Assembly: GCF_963576675.1 (NCBI RefSeq) | Contig: NC_088911.1 | Span: forward strand, 130,265,929-130,329,928 | Reading direction: 5' to 3' | DNA: 64,000 nt | DNA from: Euphorbia lathyris | Lineage: Eukaryota; Streptophyta; Magnoliopsida; Malpighiales; Euphorbiaceae | Shown: positions 42,906 through 56,195 of the stretch, in pieces | Layout: every line of letters starts with the position of its first letter | How positions within the stretch are numbered: position 1 is the stretch's first letter | Notes under the pieces: model-generated | Seen by the model: only the letters and a program-made list of their open reading frames with translations | What the model was told of the DNA's origin: nothing | Database searches by the model: none | Program-made: the position numbers and the translations under genes

Positions 42906-44310
42906 TGCATAAGTAACTTAATTCTCTAAAAAGTTGAAGTGCTTCATTTCCTGTTCGATTCTGCGCATGAGCTGTGATAATTGAAGTTCAAGATATAAAC
43001 ATTCTTCAAATTCATCGAATCAAAAACCTATCTTTGTACTTTAACATCATTTAATTTCACATGTCAACTAGTGAAGAATAGAAGGTTTTGCTCAAACCCT
43101 AAAATATCAACATGGGTATGGATTTTCTTACTATTTGTTTGTCAACAATCATCGAAGACGCCTTAATTAATGTAGTGAAAGTGAATTCATTTGGTGTGAT
43201 CCAATTATTTGGCATTGTTTTGTATAGAGGAAGAGCGAAATTGAGATTACATATGTGGATGTAGCCATCAATGAGTGAAGTTCATTGGACTAAGTTTGGT
43301 TCAGAATTTCATCAAACAAATTGGTGCATTATTGATGATGTGTTTTATGTAGCTATTGACGAGATTATATCAATAAAAGCTCGGATTGGGTTAAAGAAAT
43401 TGAAGAAGTGAAATTTTATGATTTTTGTTTTGGCGTGAAAGATGAAACGGCATTGAGGAGGTGTTTTCTGTTCAGCGACTGTTTCATTACTCAATATGGG
43501 GAATTTAATTTTGTACAAGCTGACTTTTCAGTCATTTTATTGACTTATCACTTCATTAGTCAATTGAGAATTATTAAATACCCTTGAAAGTAATTTTTTT
43601 TTTATAAACATGCAAATAAAAAACTTTATTTTAATGTAATTGATTCGTTTGAAATTCTGTGTAATGTATGAAAATGTATTTTTATATATAAATATGAATT
43701 TATTAATTGTGAGGTATTTGAATATATTATTTATAAATTGAAAAATATAAATAAATTGAATGATATAATTCTTCCCCAAAAAAAGTGAATGATATAATTC
43801 TTCCCAAATAACGGTACTTTATAAAAAACAAAGTAACCATAGCGGGCACCATTGACCATTTAACTTTTATTATATAAAATATCAAAGGATATTTTTTTGT
43901 TAAAGGATATTGTTTTTGTTAAAATTTGAATGCCAGAAAATCAAAAACAATATCCTTTAACAAAATTTTTTAATAAAAACAATATTCATTCAAATTTTAA
44001 CAAAAATTTCCAATTTTGTAGGTAAAAATTTTAATACACCAAATGCTAGAAAATCAAAATTCAGAAATCCACAACAAGACACGATTCAATAACTTTACAT
44101 TATGACAAAAATATGAATTGAATTGCATTGCATTTTAAAATAATATATCTACATTGATTTCTATAATTAATAAATCGTTTGATGCAAGAGCAACAATAAA
44201 AAGATAAAATCTATAAATTAAATATAATCATCATAAGCAGATCAAAGTCCAAACATTAGAAGGAGCTTCGGTAATATCACCCGGTTCCTTTCAAACCTGA
44301 TGTGTAATTA
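42906..44310. other. AT-rich non-coding DNA with a local foldback
   Basis: It contains inverted copies of AAAGGATATTGTTTTTGTTA around 43,894-43,970. A short piece at 43,810-43,850 (ACTTT..AAAAAACAAAGTAACCA) matches one end of the MITE at 44317-44470. No gene is seen. Confidence 0.5.
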
Positions 44311-44316
44311 TTATGA

Positions 44317-44470
44317 AGGTAAAGGCTATGCTTACTTTGTTTTTTACAAAGTAAACCTTACTTTGTATGTTTTCACTATTGGATTAATTTTATACTCCAT
44401 CATCCAATGGTGAAAACACACCAAGTAATGGTACTTTGTAAAAAACAAAGTAACCATAGAAGGCACCTAT
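44317..44470. mobile_element. Small MITE-like foldback (about 150 bp)
   Basis: The ends are inverted repeats: TTACTTTGTTTTTTACAAAG at the left matches, inverted, CTTTGTAAAAAACAAAGTAA at the right, inside a longer imperfect pair (AGGTAAAGGC / GAAGGCACCT). There is no coding capacity. The superfamily is not assigned. Confidence 0.6.
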
Positions 44471-44625
44471 TATGAAATAACATATTTTCTCAACTTACGT
44501 TGTTTGTTGTCATGGTCTTCATAGGAATCATGTGCCCTAATATCTACAAATTTTTAAAATGATTGATATATACTTCCTTCGTTCTTAATATTTGTCTTTC
44601 TATAAAAAATTTTTGTTTCATAATA

Positions 44626-45207
44626 CAGTAAAACCTTTATATAGGAATACACTTGGGACCGAGCTATTTGTATAACAATTTTGAGGTTATTACGAAATAG
44701 AGTTTAGTATAATAAAATTCCTCAACACATAAAATTTTAAATTTGCTCGATATTTGGTTAAGATTATCATAGGCATGCATGGTTTATATATAATGCATAA
44801 CAATAGATATTAATGGAACAAATTAAATATTTATAATTCAATTTAGAGTGTAGGTTTTCAACATATAGATAATTGGAAGAGTTTTATGGAAAAAATGTAA
44901 ATATCAATGAGAATAGTAAATATTTATAATTTCAAGTTTTAGTTTGTGTTTCCAACTCATAGATAATTTCAATATTTTTTTTTTAATATTTTATAATTTA
45001 GTTTGAATTCTTAATATATATACATATAAATATATAATTATTACTATATAGAGGTAGAGTTTCTAAAGGTGGGATTTGAAAAGTGTATAATAAATAACGT
45101 TTGGGAGGTTATTCCTATTTATAACTGGCCCAAGCTGTGACCGAAATTTTTTATAACAAAATAGAGGTTATTCCTATATAGAGTATTCTTATATAGAGGT
45201 TTTACTG
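44626..45207. mobile_element. MITE with CAGTAAAACC ends and TA target duplication (582 bp)
   Basis: It starts CAGTAAAACCTTTATATAGG and ends, inverted, CTATATAGAGGTTTTACTG. TA flanks it on both sides (44624-44625, 45208-45209). The TA duplication points to a Tc1/mariner-type origin. There is no transposase. Confidence 0.75.
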
Positions 45208-47420
45208 TATATGACGTTTTGATTTTATCAATGCACATTAACTGACTTTTACTAAATATACCCCTATTTAAGTTACATTTTTATTTTGAGGTTAGATAAA
45301 AGTTAATTAATGGATGCAATTAATACAATGATAACAAAGTCTTTTTAGTTAAAAGTAATTGCATTTCTTAATTCTTGTGTCTTAACCTTAGAAAACAAAT
45401 ATTATGCAACAAATGGAGTAATAACTAACTTACATAGGGGCAGAATAGGTCACCAAATGACACGCTAAACATTCACTCTCAATACATTCTAAATTTATAA
45501 TTGAACTTGCACACACTTAAATAATATTCACGCCAATAAAATAAGTTATAAAAATGTGAATAACACACTTTTTTTTCATTCTCAATAGAATATAATATAA
45601 TAGAATAGAATACCTTTTCGTGTTGTCCATATTTTTTCACGTTTTTGTTTTTGTTTTTTTACGTTTTTCGTGTTTTCATGAGTTTTTTCTATATTTTTTC
45701 TATTTTTGCGTGTTTTTACATATTTTTGCATTTTACTGTCATAGATATATATTTTTTTGCCCATATGTTTTTTCGCGTTTTCACCATTTTCTATTTGTAT
45801 TTCCTTTTTTTGTTTTTAATTATTTTTTGTTTTTCGCGTTTTTTAACGTTTTTTATATTTCCTCTGAACTAATATACATTTAAACAATTTATTGTCATAA
45901 TTAAAATTTTAAAATAACTAAAAAAATTACACTTGAGGGCAAAGGTATCTTTTGACTTATAAAATCAGTTATTCTGTGCAAGTTCAGTTTTAAATTTAGA
46001 ATGTAGAATAGAATAGTTATTCCTTAGGAATAGAATAGTTTTCGTGTTATTCACGTTTTTGTCGTGTTTTTCGTGTTTCTTTTTGCGTCTTTTCGTGTTT
46101 TATGTTTTGTAACATTTTCACGTCATGTTTTTTTTTTGTTTTCATATTTTCGCATTTTTACGTTTTCCCTTTTTTTTCTATTTTTTCACATTTATTTAGG
46201 ATATAAATTATGGATTTCCTAAAATTTATAGAATTTGAGAAATTGGTTTGAGAGTAATTTTGAAAATGGAGGATGATATTAATTAGGAATAGATATTCCG
46301 TAGATTAATTTAAGGAATCTCTATTCCTTCATTTATGAAATACAAATTCTATGGAATAGTTATTCCACACACAAAAAATCGAACCAAATGTTGGAATAGA
46401 AATTCCTCAAGAATAGCTATTCTATTCCCTCAATGTTCCGTGAACCAAATGAACTCTAAGTAATTAATTAAGTTCTAACCAAAATTGAATTATTCTGCTT
46501 TATCAAAAACTGAATTATTATTGTGGTGAAGCTCAAATTGAATTATTCTGCTTTATCAAAAACTGAATTATTACTGTGGTGAAGCTCTTAGCCTGTTGGT
46601 TGAGAGCTTATCTATAACCCTAGAGGTTCTGAGTTCGAATTACATGGATGGAGTGAGTTGATGGTTTTACTTTAATATAAGTGCATTGCGCACAACTTAA
46701 AAAAAAATGAATTATTATGACACAAGAAAAAGAGAACAAATATTCTGAAGATTCCATCTCTAATCACTTTGAAATTTAGATGGAATCGGGCTGGGCTGGA
46801 TTCGGGCTCAAAAATCAAATCATAAGTCGAGCCTATATAAACTCACATAAATATATATTTATAATTTTTAATAATAAAAAATAAAAAATTATACTTAAAA
46901 ATAAATATTAATATATAAATATATAAATTTATTAGCTAATATAAATAGACTGGCTGAGATGGACCAGCCCGTGTTATTTTTATAAATCTCAAATCCGTCC
47001 AAAAATAGAAAGAGTTTAGCGGGCCCAAGTCTAAAAACAATTTTTCATATCCAAGCCCGGCCCAAGAAACACGGGTCTAGGCGGGCCGAGCGGGTACCTA
47101 GACCTATGAACATGTCTATTTGAAACACACGAATAACCAAAAAGATATGTATACCAGCTTTTAATTATTAATTTTATCTAATAATATATATATATATATA
47201 TATTAATAAGAGATAATGGTCAAATTTAACTTTAACATTTACAATGAATTATAGATCTAGCCTTAAATATGAAACAATCTCAATTTAATCCTATATTTAA
47301 AATAAAATCACTTTTGATCATATGTTACTAAAAATTTGAAAAAGCTAGTTTAAAAGTTTTTTTTCTAAAAACAATGGAAGCAACCAAATTTTTGATCCTG
47401 ATTCCAAAATTATTTAAAAT
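45208..47420. other. AT-rich non-coding DNA with T-rich CGTGTTTT tracts and AATAGAATAG foldback ends
   Basis: Degenerate runs of TTTTTCGTGTTTT occur at 45,620-45,860 and 46,040-46,200. Ends with AGAATAGAATAGTTATTCC and CTATTCTATTCC inverted to each other suggest one or two further decayed foldback elements between 45,577 and 46,450. An open frame of Phe-rich residues (45620-45883) is a by-product of the T-rich tract. Confidence 0.45.
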
Positions 47421-47422
47421 TA

Positions 47423-47890
47423 GGGTAAATTTCAAATAAAACCCCCTGTGGTTTCACTAATTTCAGATAAAGGGTTGTGGTTTACTTTTTATCAAAACAG
47501 GGATTGAAGTTTTCAACTTTAGCAAAATAAAGATTTTTCAATTGATACAATTAAAATCACCATTGACGACTTCAAAAATAACATATTTTAAGAACTATTA
47601 ATATTCTAAGCAACTTTAATTCTTCAACATTTTTATTTTGAGATCATTTAGATGAAGTTTGGTAAAGAGAGAGAAAGTTATTGTTTAGAGAGAGAAAGTT
47701 CCAAAAAAAGATGATTTTCGAAAATCGAAAATGTAGTTCCATAGAAAATATGACATTGAACACTTTTAATTCTTGAAAATTTTCATTTTAAGATCGTTAA
47801 AGATGGTTTTAATAGCACTAATCCAAATGTGAAACCTCAATCCTCGTTTTGACAAAAAGTAAACCACAATTCTTTATCTGAAAATTAGTC
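47423..47890. mobile_element. Foldback element with about 60-bp imperfect inverted ends
   Basis: The left end has TTTCAGATAAAGGGTTGTGG then TTTACTTTTTATCAAAACAG. The right end, inverted, has the same words with a few changes (GATAAAGAATTGTGGTTTAC). No target duplication could be fixed by eye and there is no coding. Confidence 0.55.
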
Positions 47891-49942
47891 AATAAACAAA
47901 TGATACGAATAAAGGGAAAATACTAGAAGAGAAACGATCTCACAATACTTGAAGATTCCTACCTTTGCATTATCCTTTAACCGAAATAAAGGGTTTAGCT
48001 ATGAATAGCCATTAAGAACAAAATAAATGTTTCTGGGTTTTCCAGTCTGAAGAATGATCTCTGGAAAAATATACATCTAAGTCTAAGAGAGAAGAGAGAG
48101 AGAGATAATAAATATGGTACTAAACAACTTTAATTCTTAGAATTTTTCATTTTGAGGTCGTTATTGGTCAATTTTATAGTTTCCAACTAAAAGAACATCG
48201 GTTTTAGCAAAACGAAAACCAAAGTCCCCATTTGGGAAAAGTATTTCTGCAAGTAGAACATATACTCTAGCATATGTTCTAAAACTAATTCCTTATCTTC
48301 TACAATTAATCTCTTATGTTCTAAAACTAATGTCTTATGTTAAAGCATACTAACCAGAAGCGTGAGATTGATCGGATACGAAGGAAAGACTGAAGATGTT
48401 GAATGATGACGACGAATAACTGAATGCACAACAGTGACACTGATGAATGACACTTGTGTTTTAAAAATAACAAAGTATATACAATAATGTCATTATATGT
48501 ATTTACAATAACGTCATTACGAGTATTCTCACTTAAAAACCATTTTTCCACTTTTGCGTTTTCTTTTCCTTTTATTTTTTTATATTTTTTCTATTTTTAA
48601 TTCGTTTTATTTTATCAACTACATAATATAATTATAACATATGCTATTTAATTGAATAAAAATAGCCCCCATCAATTGCCCCTCTTTTATGTGTAAAGAT
48701 TTGAAAATGAATTTACACATAAAAGAAAAGTTTTTCTAAAGCGTCGTTTTTCTAATATCTCGTTGACTTTCCATTTTTCTCTCTTCTCTCTCTAAAGATT
48801 ATTATTTACCATTAATAACATTTTCCTTATCAACCACTTTAAAACCCTCAGGGGGCGTTTGATTTGCATATGGATAACAGAATGAAATCAAGAAGGGGAA
48901 ATAAGGAGAAAGGAATGGAATAACCCTGAATTCCTTTATGTATTTGTTTCAGTTCCATAAAGGGAATGATATACCAATGATTCCCTTTGTGGCTATTTGG
49001 TTCAAATTAGGTGATAAACTAGAGCTGTATTTTTAACAATAATTTCTATACATACATGTATTTATATTAATAAATTAATCACATGTAAATATAAAATGAA
49101 AATCAATTTATTCAACTATTAAAATCAAAATACGATGAAACTGAAGAAACAGAAATAAAATAAATCAAAGAAAATGAATAAATATTATATTTTAAAAAGA
49201 AAATAATTATTTTAAAATAATTAAAAATAAATACCAAAACCGAATAATATGATAAAAGAAAAATATTTGTCAAAATTATTTTTTAGGATAAAAAAAATAA
49301 GTATAAGGATCAAAAGTGAGATTAGTCTAGGTATAAAAAAAATAAATATGATGATTCAAATAAAAAAGTAAAAATTAGTCAAAAATATTTTTTGAGAATA
49401 AATAAATAATATATAAGTATAAGGATCAAAAGTGAAATTAATCCAAGAATTAAAAAAGTATAAATAAATAAATATATGAACCAAAATAAAAAATTAAAAA
49501 CAAAATAGAGACAAATGAAATTTTACGCAGAGAGTAAATGTTTAAATTAGTGAGAGGGAGGGGAAAGGAAATGAAAAACCTTAGGGGGTTGAGGGGAATG
49601 AGATTAGAGAAGTTAGGGGTAAACATAAAACTAAAAGAGGGTAAAGAGAATGATTGAATTGATAAAATAAACACCAACAAAAAGAATGAAACCTCCTCAT
49701 TCCCTTACCCTTTCTTGAAACCCCCAAAACAACAGCCCATCAATTTAACAAAATTTATCATTTCCATAAAAATGATAGAGTGATATGTAAAAATTGACTC
49801 AAATATCATTTTTAACTGCAAAATTCATAAAGTAAAAATCTTTATTTGGAAGGTTTTAAACTCCGATGATTGTTTTTATAAATCGGCCAAATTACAAGAT
49901 TTATTTTTATACTTTTCTCATATAATCTTTTCTTTTGAAATA

Positions 49943-49985
<43 letters not shown>

Positions 49986-50980
49986 GAGCATTAAAAAAGT
50001 TTATATTTATATAACTAAGGGTAGTTTTATACTTTTATATGCAAAAACAAATAAAAAGGCTAAAGAATTAAATAAGATAAAATTTGAGGATTTTAAAATA
50101 TATATATGAACTTACTAGTAAAAAAAATATAGAAACTAAGCAATTGTTTTACTATTTTCTTTATGACCCCTGAATTTGAATTCAGTCCGCCTTAAAAGCA
50201 TATGTGAGTTTTTTGCTAGACTTTCCATTTTTCACCCTAAAATTACCTTCCCAAAATTGAAATCCCATTTGACTATCCATTTTCTCTCTCCTCTTTCTCT
50301 AAAGATTATAAATTGAATATACTAACATTCTCCTTTCTAAAATTGAAATCTCATTGAGTTTCAATCTTTCTTCCCAAAATTAACTCCTCAAAATTGAAAT
50401 ATCGTTAACTTTCCATTTTCTATATTGTCTCTTTTTATTTTTCTCTAAAGATTATAAATTGAAATCCCATTTTTCTTCCCAAAATTAACTCCCTAAAATT
50501 GAAATCCCATAACTTTCCATTTTCTTTCTTCTCTCTTCTCTCCCTGTTCTTTCTCTAAAGATTATAAATTGAAATCCCACTCTCTCTAAACACTATAACT
50601 TATTCGTATTCTTCAGGCTTCAACAGTTCTCCGAGATTACTAATGGAGAAATAAGTGATCTTTATCAGCTCAGCTACTTCACTTCCACCCAAGGATGGTT
50701 ATGGTAAGAACCATGGAAAAAAGTCTTAAAATATGATACTTTCATTGAAATACTTTTACATCTGATTTCGTATTGTACACTTCCATGTATTTTTTTCTTT
50801 CTGATTTTCCTGTTCCATTTGCTTAACTGTCAACTGTTTGTATATTAAATTTTCATTCACTTTTTAAATCTTCCCAATTATTTGTTCTTTGAAACATTTA
50901 TGTTCTGGTGTTCAGATTTCTGTTTGTATGTTACTTATTAGTTGTTGTTCTTTGTCTTCCTTATATTGAACTGAAAAGGT
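47891..50980. other. AT-rich non-coding DNA with pyrimidine-rich tandem repeats upstream of the SNF2 gene remnant
   Basis: Between 50,240 and 50,580 a roughly 90-110 bp unit with CCCAAAATTGAAATCCCATT and TCTCTAAAGATTATAAATTG occurs about four times; a related piece is at 48,765-48,810. A (TA)n microsatellite is near 49,948-49,982. No gene is seen before about 50,985. Confidence 0.5.
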
Positions 50981-51318
50981 GAGCACTCCAATGGCAAAAA
51001 AAGAAAGGAATGTAGCACTTCAACCTACTCTTCTCCAATAAAGTTACAGAGAAAACGTAGAAGATATGTTCCTACTCACATTCTCCAAGCAGTAGGGAGA
51101 AGACTCGAGTTTGGTGATGATGTCAATTTGAAGGATGATCCATCTAGAGTTTACGGATCATCACCTGATTTACCTATACTAATCCTTGATTCAGATACTG
51201 GGTTTGATAGTTTCAACCAATCAAGATTTTATAGGACAACCACTGATATACCTATGATAATCTTGGATTCTGATTCTGATTCTGATGCCAATGATGGATG
51301 GGAGGGGTACTTTAATCC

Positions 51319-51566
51319 TGTTAGAAATGTAGAATCAATTTTATATTTTGTTTACAACTCAGCCTAGCTCAGCTCAGCTTAGGCGTTACTCAGCTTAGGC
51401 GTTACTCAGCTTAGGCGTTACTCAGCTCAGCTTAGCTTAGGCTTTACTCAGCTCAGCTTTCCCTGTAATCTACTATATAAGCAGTTCCTCACTTCAATAA
51501 AATTCAATTCGATAAAAAGATATTTCTCAAAGCTCTTTGGCTCTTTGGTTATGAAGAGTTATTACA
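51319..51566 (+). repeat. 5' LTR of copia D (248 bp)
   Basis: It contains three tandem copies of a 16-bp unit CTCAGCTTAGGCGTTA (51,383-51,430 area) plus degenerate flanking copies, and a TATA box TATATAA at 51474-51480. The 3' LTR has one unit fewer, which explains the 16-bp length difference. Confidence 0.93.
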
Positions 51567-51610
51567 TGGTATCAGAGCAAGAAGGAAATTAGATCCAAAT
51601 TGCTATCCAA

Positions 51611-52864
51611 ATGACGAAAGGAAGAAGCTATGTCAATGTTGTACGAGGCAGAGATGATTTCTTCCTCGATGATATTGAAGAAGATGAAGAAATTACAGCA
51701 CCACCGATTAAGTCTCCGAAACAGAAAAATAAAAAACCTAATGTTGAAACCAGTCGTAATCATGAAGCTGAAGCAGATTTGATTCAAGTCGGACTGAATC
51801 CATCAAATCCATCAACGCAACGTCCTGATCGACGAAGTGAAATTCATTCGACACCAGAAATCTTCAAATCTGTGCGACATTATGATAATCCAGGTTCTAT
51901 ACTTGTGAATACACCTGTGAATGGATCTAACTATATTTCTTGGCGTCGATCCATGCTTATCGCTCTTAGTGTTAAGAAGCGCACTAATTTTGTGCTTAAG
52001 GATGAGGAAATACCAGATCCTGATACTAATATTGATGCATATGAAGATTGGATACAGGTGGATAATCTAGTGTTTTCATGGATTATGAACTTCTTAAGTA
52101 AAGAATTGCAGGATACTTTTCTATTTGCTCCTACTGCTCGGGCTTTGTGGAAAGAACTTGAGCATGGATATGCAGAGGACAATGGTCATTTGTATTTTCA
52201 TCTTAAAAAGGAATTAAACAGCATCACACAAGGACAGATGACTGTAACTGCATTTTTTAATAAACTGAAGCGATTGTGGGATGAAATTTTGGCTCTCAAA
52301 CCGATTCTCAATTGCAAATGTGGTGGAGCCAGAGAATTGATAAAGAGTAGATGTGATGAGGATAAACTTTTGCAATTCTTATGTGGATTGAACATTGAGT
52401 TTGAGCATGTTCGCAATCAGATACTCCTGATGGATCCAATGCCAAATGTCAATCGTGCATTCTCTATGCTATTGCGAATTGAGAAACAAAAGGAGTCAAC
52501 AACTGATGGCAAGGCAAATTTTGCTCATATTGCAACTGCTAACAAACAACCTAATGCAGTGACTGCACCTTCAGTTCCTAGATCTGTCAACAGACAAAAA
52601 GAAGACAAAAGTAATCTCTACTGTGATTATTGCAAACGCAAGAAGCATGATCGCAACACATGCTTTCGCATCCATGGATATCCTGATTGGTGGACAGGAT
52701 CCAAGAAGACTGGTCCAGCTGGTCCTCCAGCAAAAGCTCTTCTTACTCATGAAGCACAAACTCCATTTGATGAAAGCTCCACTGATTCAGATGATGAGAA
52801 AGAGATGCAGAAATTGATTCAACAAGAAATTCAGAAATACAAGAAGAATAAAGGCAAAAAATAG
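51611..52864 (+). CDS. Copia D gag
   Basis: The frame is open for 417 codons from MTKGRSYVNVVRGRDD. The gag core has VNGSNYISWRRSMLIALSVK, LVFSWIMNFLSKELQDTFLF and FFNKLKRLWDEILALKP. The nucleocapsid knuckle is YCDYCKRKKHDRNTCFRIHG (CX2CX4HX4C, residues about 337-356). It ends at TAG 52862-52864, and the same frame goes on into protease. Confidence 0.88.
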   Translation: MTKGRSYVNVVRGRDDFFLDDIEEDEEITAPPIKSPKQKNKKPNVETSRNHEAEADLIQVGLNPSNPSTQRPDRRSEIHSTPEIFKSVRHYDNPGSILVNTPVNGSNYISWRRSMLIALSVKKRTNFVLKDEEIPDPDTNIDAYEDWIQVDNLVFSWIMNFLSKELQDTFLFAPTARALWKELEHGYAEDNGHLYFHLKKELNSITQGQMTVTAFFNKLKRLWDEILALKPILNCKCGGARELIKSRCDEDKLLQFLCGLNIEFEHVRNQILLMDPMPNVNRAFSMLLRIEKQKESTTDGKANFAHIATANKQPNAVTAPSVPRSVNRQKEDKSNLYCDYCKRKKHDRNTCFRIHGYPDWWTGSKKTGPAGPPAKALLTHEAQTPFDESSTDSDDEKEMQKLIQQEIQKYKKNKGKK

Positions 52865-53872
52865 GTTGATTTCACTGCTTTTGCTCGTACCAAGGATATA
52901 GGAGAGAATAGCCATTATGCATCCAGCTCAGGTATGCCTAAGACTTACTTACTATCTGTGAATCATAACTGCCACAACAGTCAAGCTGTATGGATAATTG
53001 ATTCTGGAGCTACCACTCATATGAGCAGCTCCATAAACAACTTCTCTAGCATTAGAAGTTTGGACAAAGCAAGAAAGGTTTACCTACCTGATGGTTCAGT
53101 CAAGCTTGTTAACAAGATTGGAGATGTGGAGATAGGCTCCAATCTCATACTGCATAATGTCATGTTCATTGATTGTTTTGATTATAACTTGCTTTCAGTT
53201 GCACAACTACTGAAGGATACTGGTTTGCAAATGACATTTACACCTTATAAATGTATTTTGCAGGACCCTATCTCTAAACATATCCTAGCTGAAGGAACAC
53301 AACAAGACCACTTATACCATTTGTCCAATGGTTATTTTGATTCCATTTCCAATAATGTCATTTCTAGTCCTGTTTCTAGTACTGTTTTACATACTACTAG
53401 TGCCACAAATAATGGCAGTTTGTGGCATAGACGGCTAGGTCATGTATCTGTTCATAAACAGAAATATATCCCTGTATTTGACAATTGTAATGAGCATGAT
53501 GATTGTGATATTTGCCTAAGGTCCAAGCAGCACAGAAAACCTTTTCCTACTAGTAATTCTCAAACACATAAACCTTTCGAACTAGTTCATATAGATTGTT
53601 GGGGGCCTTTTCATAAACATTCACTCACAGGGGATAGATATATGCTCACTTTGGTTGACTATACTAGAAACACCTGGACCATGCTATTCAAGCATAAGAC
53701 TGAAGTGCCTCACTTGATTTCTGTTTTCATTAATATGATCAAAACTCAGTTTGAGATCAATATCAAGAACATTCGCACTGACAATGGGACTGAGTTTGTA
53801 GGTACCTCTTGTCAGAATGTATTGCATACTCATGGGATTATTCATCAACGAACTTGTGCTTACACTCCATAG
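52865..53872 (+). pseudogene. Copia D protease and integrase N-terminal part
   Basis: It follows gag in frame. Protease has VWIIDSGATTHM (about 52990-53025). The integrase zinc module has HRRLGHVSVHK and CDICLRSKQH. The core contains HIDCWGPF and TDNGTEF. The frame closes with TAG at 53870-53872, a single-base change of a Gln codon just before QNGIVERKH, so the third acidic residue of integrase lies beyond the stop. Confidence 0.9.
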
Positions 53873-55150
53873 CAGAATGGCATAGTGGAACGCAAACACA
53901 GACACCTTATAGAGACTGGCAGAGTGCTTATGCAGGCTGGTCTTCCCATTGAATTTTGGGGGGAAGCATTACTTCAAGCCACTGCGTTGATCAACATCAT
54001 GCCTACAAAGGTACTTGGTTGGATCAGTCCTTATCAAAAACTTTACGATCAATCACCACCTTATGATCGGTTGAAAGTTTTTGGATGTTCATGTTATATA
54101 ACCAATACTAATCCTCATAAGTCCAAATTTGAGGATAGATCATTTCCGGCCATTTACCTTGGCAATGCTCCACATCAAAAAGGTTTTAAAACCTATAATT
54201 TATCTACACAAAAGCTTGTCGTCTCTCGTGACATACATTTTCAAGAGGAGATGTTTCCTTACAAAAATCTCACACAAATTGCTGATACTGATGTTCAAAA
54301 CAATAATACACTCCTTTTCCCATCTGTTGTAACAGATGAATCTGATTGTCATTATCAATCTGCCCCTACACCTCTTAAATCACATTCTCCACAACCAATT
54401 CAACAAAACCAAGATGTCAATCAAGATATAGATCTTAATGACAGTCCTTTCATCCAACCCTCAACTCCTTCTGATGTACCTATATCTCCACCATCTGTTC
54501 AAATTCTACCTGTTCAGAGACACACCTCTAGAATCATCAAAAAGCCAACAAAATACAATGACTTCGTTTTGAATACTGTGGTAGCAGATTCAGAAGCCAG
54601 TTTTACTTTCACAGCCATTCATGAAGCATACCTTGTCAACCTTCACAAAATTCATGAACCCAAATCCTATTCTGAAGCTAAATCTGATCCAAAATGGTTA
54701 GAAGCCATGACTAAGGAATTAAATGCTCTTGAAGCTAATCAAACCTGGGTTATGGTTCCTTTACCCCTTGACAAGCAAACTATTTCATCAAAGTGGTTAT
54801 TTAAAGTTAAATACAACCCTGACGGTTCTGTGGAGCGTTATAAAGCACGACTAGTAGCTCGTGGATACACACAGAAGGCTGAAGTGGATTACAATGAATG
54901 TTTTGCTCTTGTTACAAAAGTAACAACTGTCCGTATGTTCATTGCAATTGCAGCAAGTAAAGGCTGGCCAATTCATCAAGCTGACATAAATAATGCATAC
55001 CTTCATGGCCATATTGATGAAGATTTGTACATGGAGCCTCCAGCGGGATATCATGTGGAGAAACCTGGACATGTTTGTAAACTTAACAAGTCCTTATATG
55101 GTTTAAAACAGGCCGGGCATCAATGGAACCTAGAGTTCAGCAACAATTGA
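53873..55150 (+). pseudogene. Copia D integrase C-terminus and RT N-terminus
   Basis: It continues in the same frame after the amber codon with the glutamate in NGIVERKHRHL, the integrase tail (FGCSCYITNTNPHKSKFEDR) and a Pro/Ser linker. RT follows with SSKWLFKVKYNPDGSVERYK, NAYLHGHIDEDLYMEPPAGY and KSLYGLKQAGHQW. A one-base indel near 55,110-55,140 sends the frame into TGA at 55148-55150. Confidence 0.9.
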
Positions 55151-56187
55151 AAAGTATGGGGTTCAAAAAGAGCATTCATGATTATTGCTTGTTTATTTTG
55201 AAACAAGAATCTGATTTAATTGTCCTCATTGTGTATGTTGACGACATCCTCATTACTGGAACTTCAGAAAAGTTAATCCAAGAGATAAAAGAAGAGTTTG
55301 ATCGCACATTCACCATCAAGGATTTGGGAGTTGCTCGTTATTTTTTGGGTGTGGAACTGGCTCGATCAGATTCTGGCATATTACTCACTCAGCAGAAGTA
55401 TATTCTTGATATGTTAAAAGACGCAAACATGAGTAATGCTAAAGTAGCCAGTAGTCCTTTCCCTTCCGGTTTACAATTTGATGCAATTTCAGATCCTTTT
55501 GAAGAACCAGAGCAATACAGGAGACTGATTGGTCGATTTTTGTACCTTGGTTTCACTCGTCCTGACATTGCCTATATCACACAGCAACTTAGTCAGCATA
55601 TGAATTATCCCACACAGGTCCATATGAAAATTGCTCAACATGTGCTTCAGTATTTGAAGGGAACAATGTCCATGGGATTGTTCTATGCTGCGGATGCAGA
55701 ATTCCAGTTATTCGCATATTGCGATTCTGATTGGGGACGATGCAAAATTACACGACGATCTGTAACCGGTTATTGTGTAATGTTAGGCAGTTCCTTGATA
55801 AGTTGGAAATCAAAGAAACAAGGAACGGTGACAAAATCGTCTGCTGAAGCCGAGTATCGTGCAATGGCAACCACCGTATGTGAGATCAAGTGGTTAACAT
55901 ACCTCCTTGCTGAGTTCCAGATTCAAGTGCAACTGCCGATTCCCCTGTATTGCGACAATCAGTCTGCAATTTACATTGCTTCAAATCCAGTATTTCATGA
56001 ACAAACAAAGCATATTGCCATAGATTGCCATATTGTTCGTGAATACTTGGAGGAAAAATTCATCACCACCCCACATATGGCTTCACAATCACAATTGGCT
56101 GATGTGTTCACTAAGCCATTGAGTTCTAATCAAATGTGGCCAAGTTTATCCAAGTTGGGACTGGTCCGCATAACATCTCCAACTTGA
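55123..56187 (+). pseudogene. Copia D RT C-terminal half and RNase H
   Basis: This is the downstream frame after the indel, with no start of its own. The catalytic YVDDILITG is at about 55,234-55,260. RT ends with KDLGVARYFLGVELARSDSG and RRLIGRFLYLGFTRPDI. RNase H has YCDSDWGRC, SSAEAEYRAMA, CDNQSAIYIASNPVFHE and ADVFTKPLSSNQM. It is open to the stop just before the polypurine tract. Confidence 0.92.
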
Positions 56188-56195
56188 GGGAGGGG

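Noticed and set aside
45620..45883. Phe-rich 87-codon frame resembling a membrane protein
   Set aside because: Produced by a T-rich low-complexity tract; no composition change or conserved motif.
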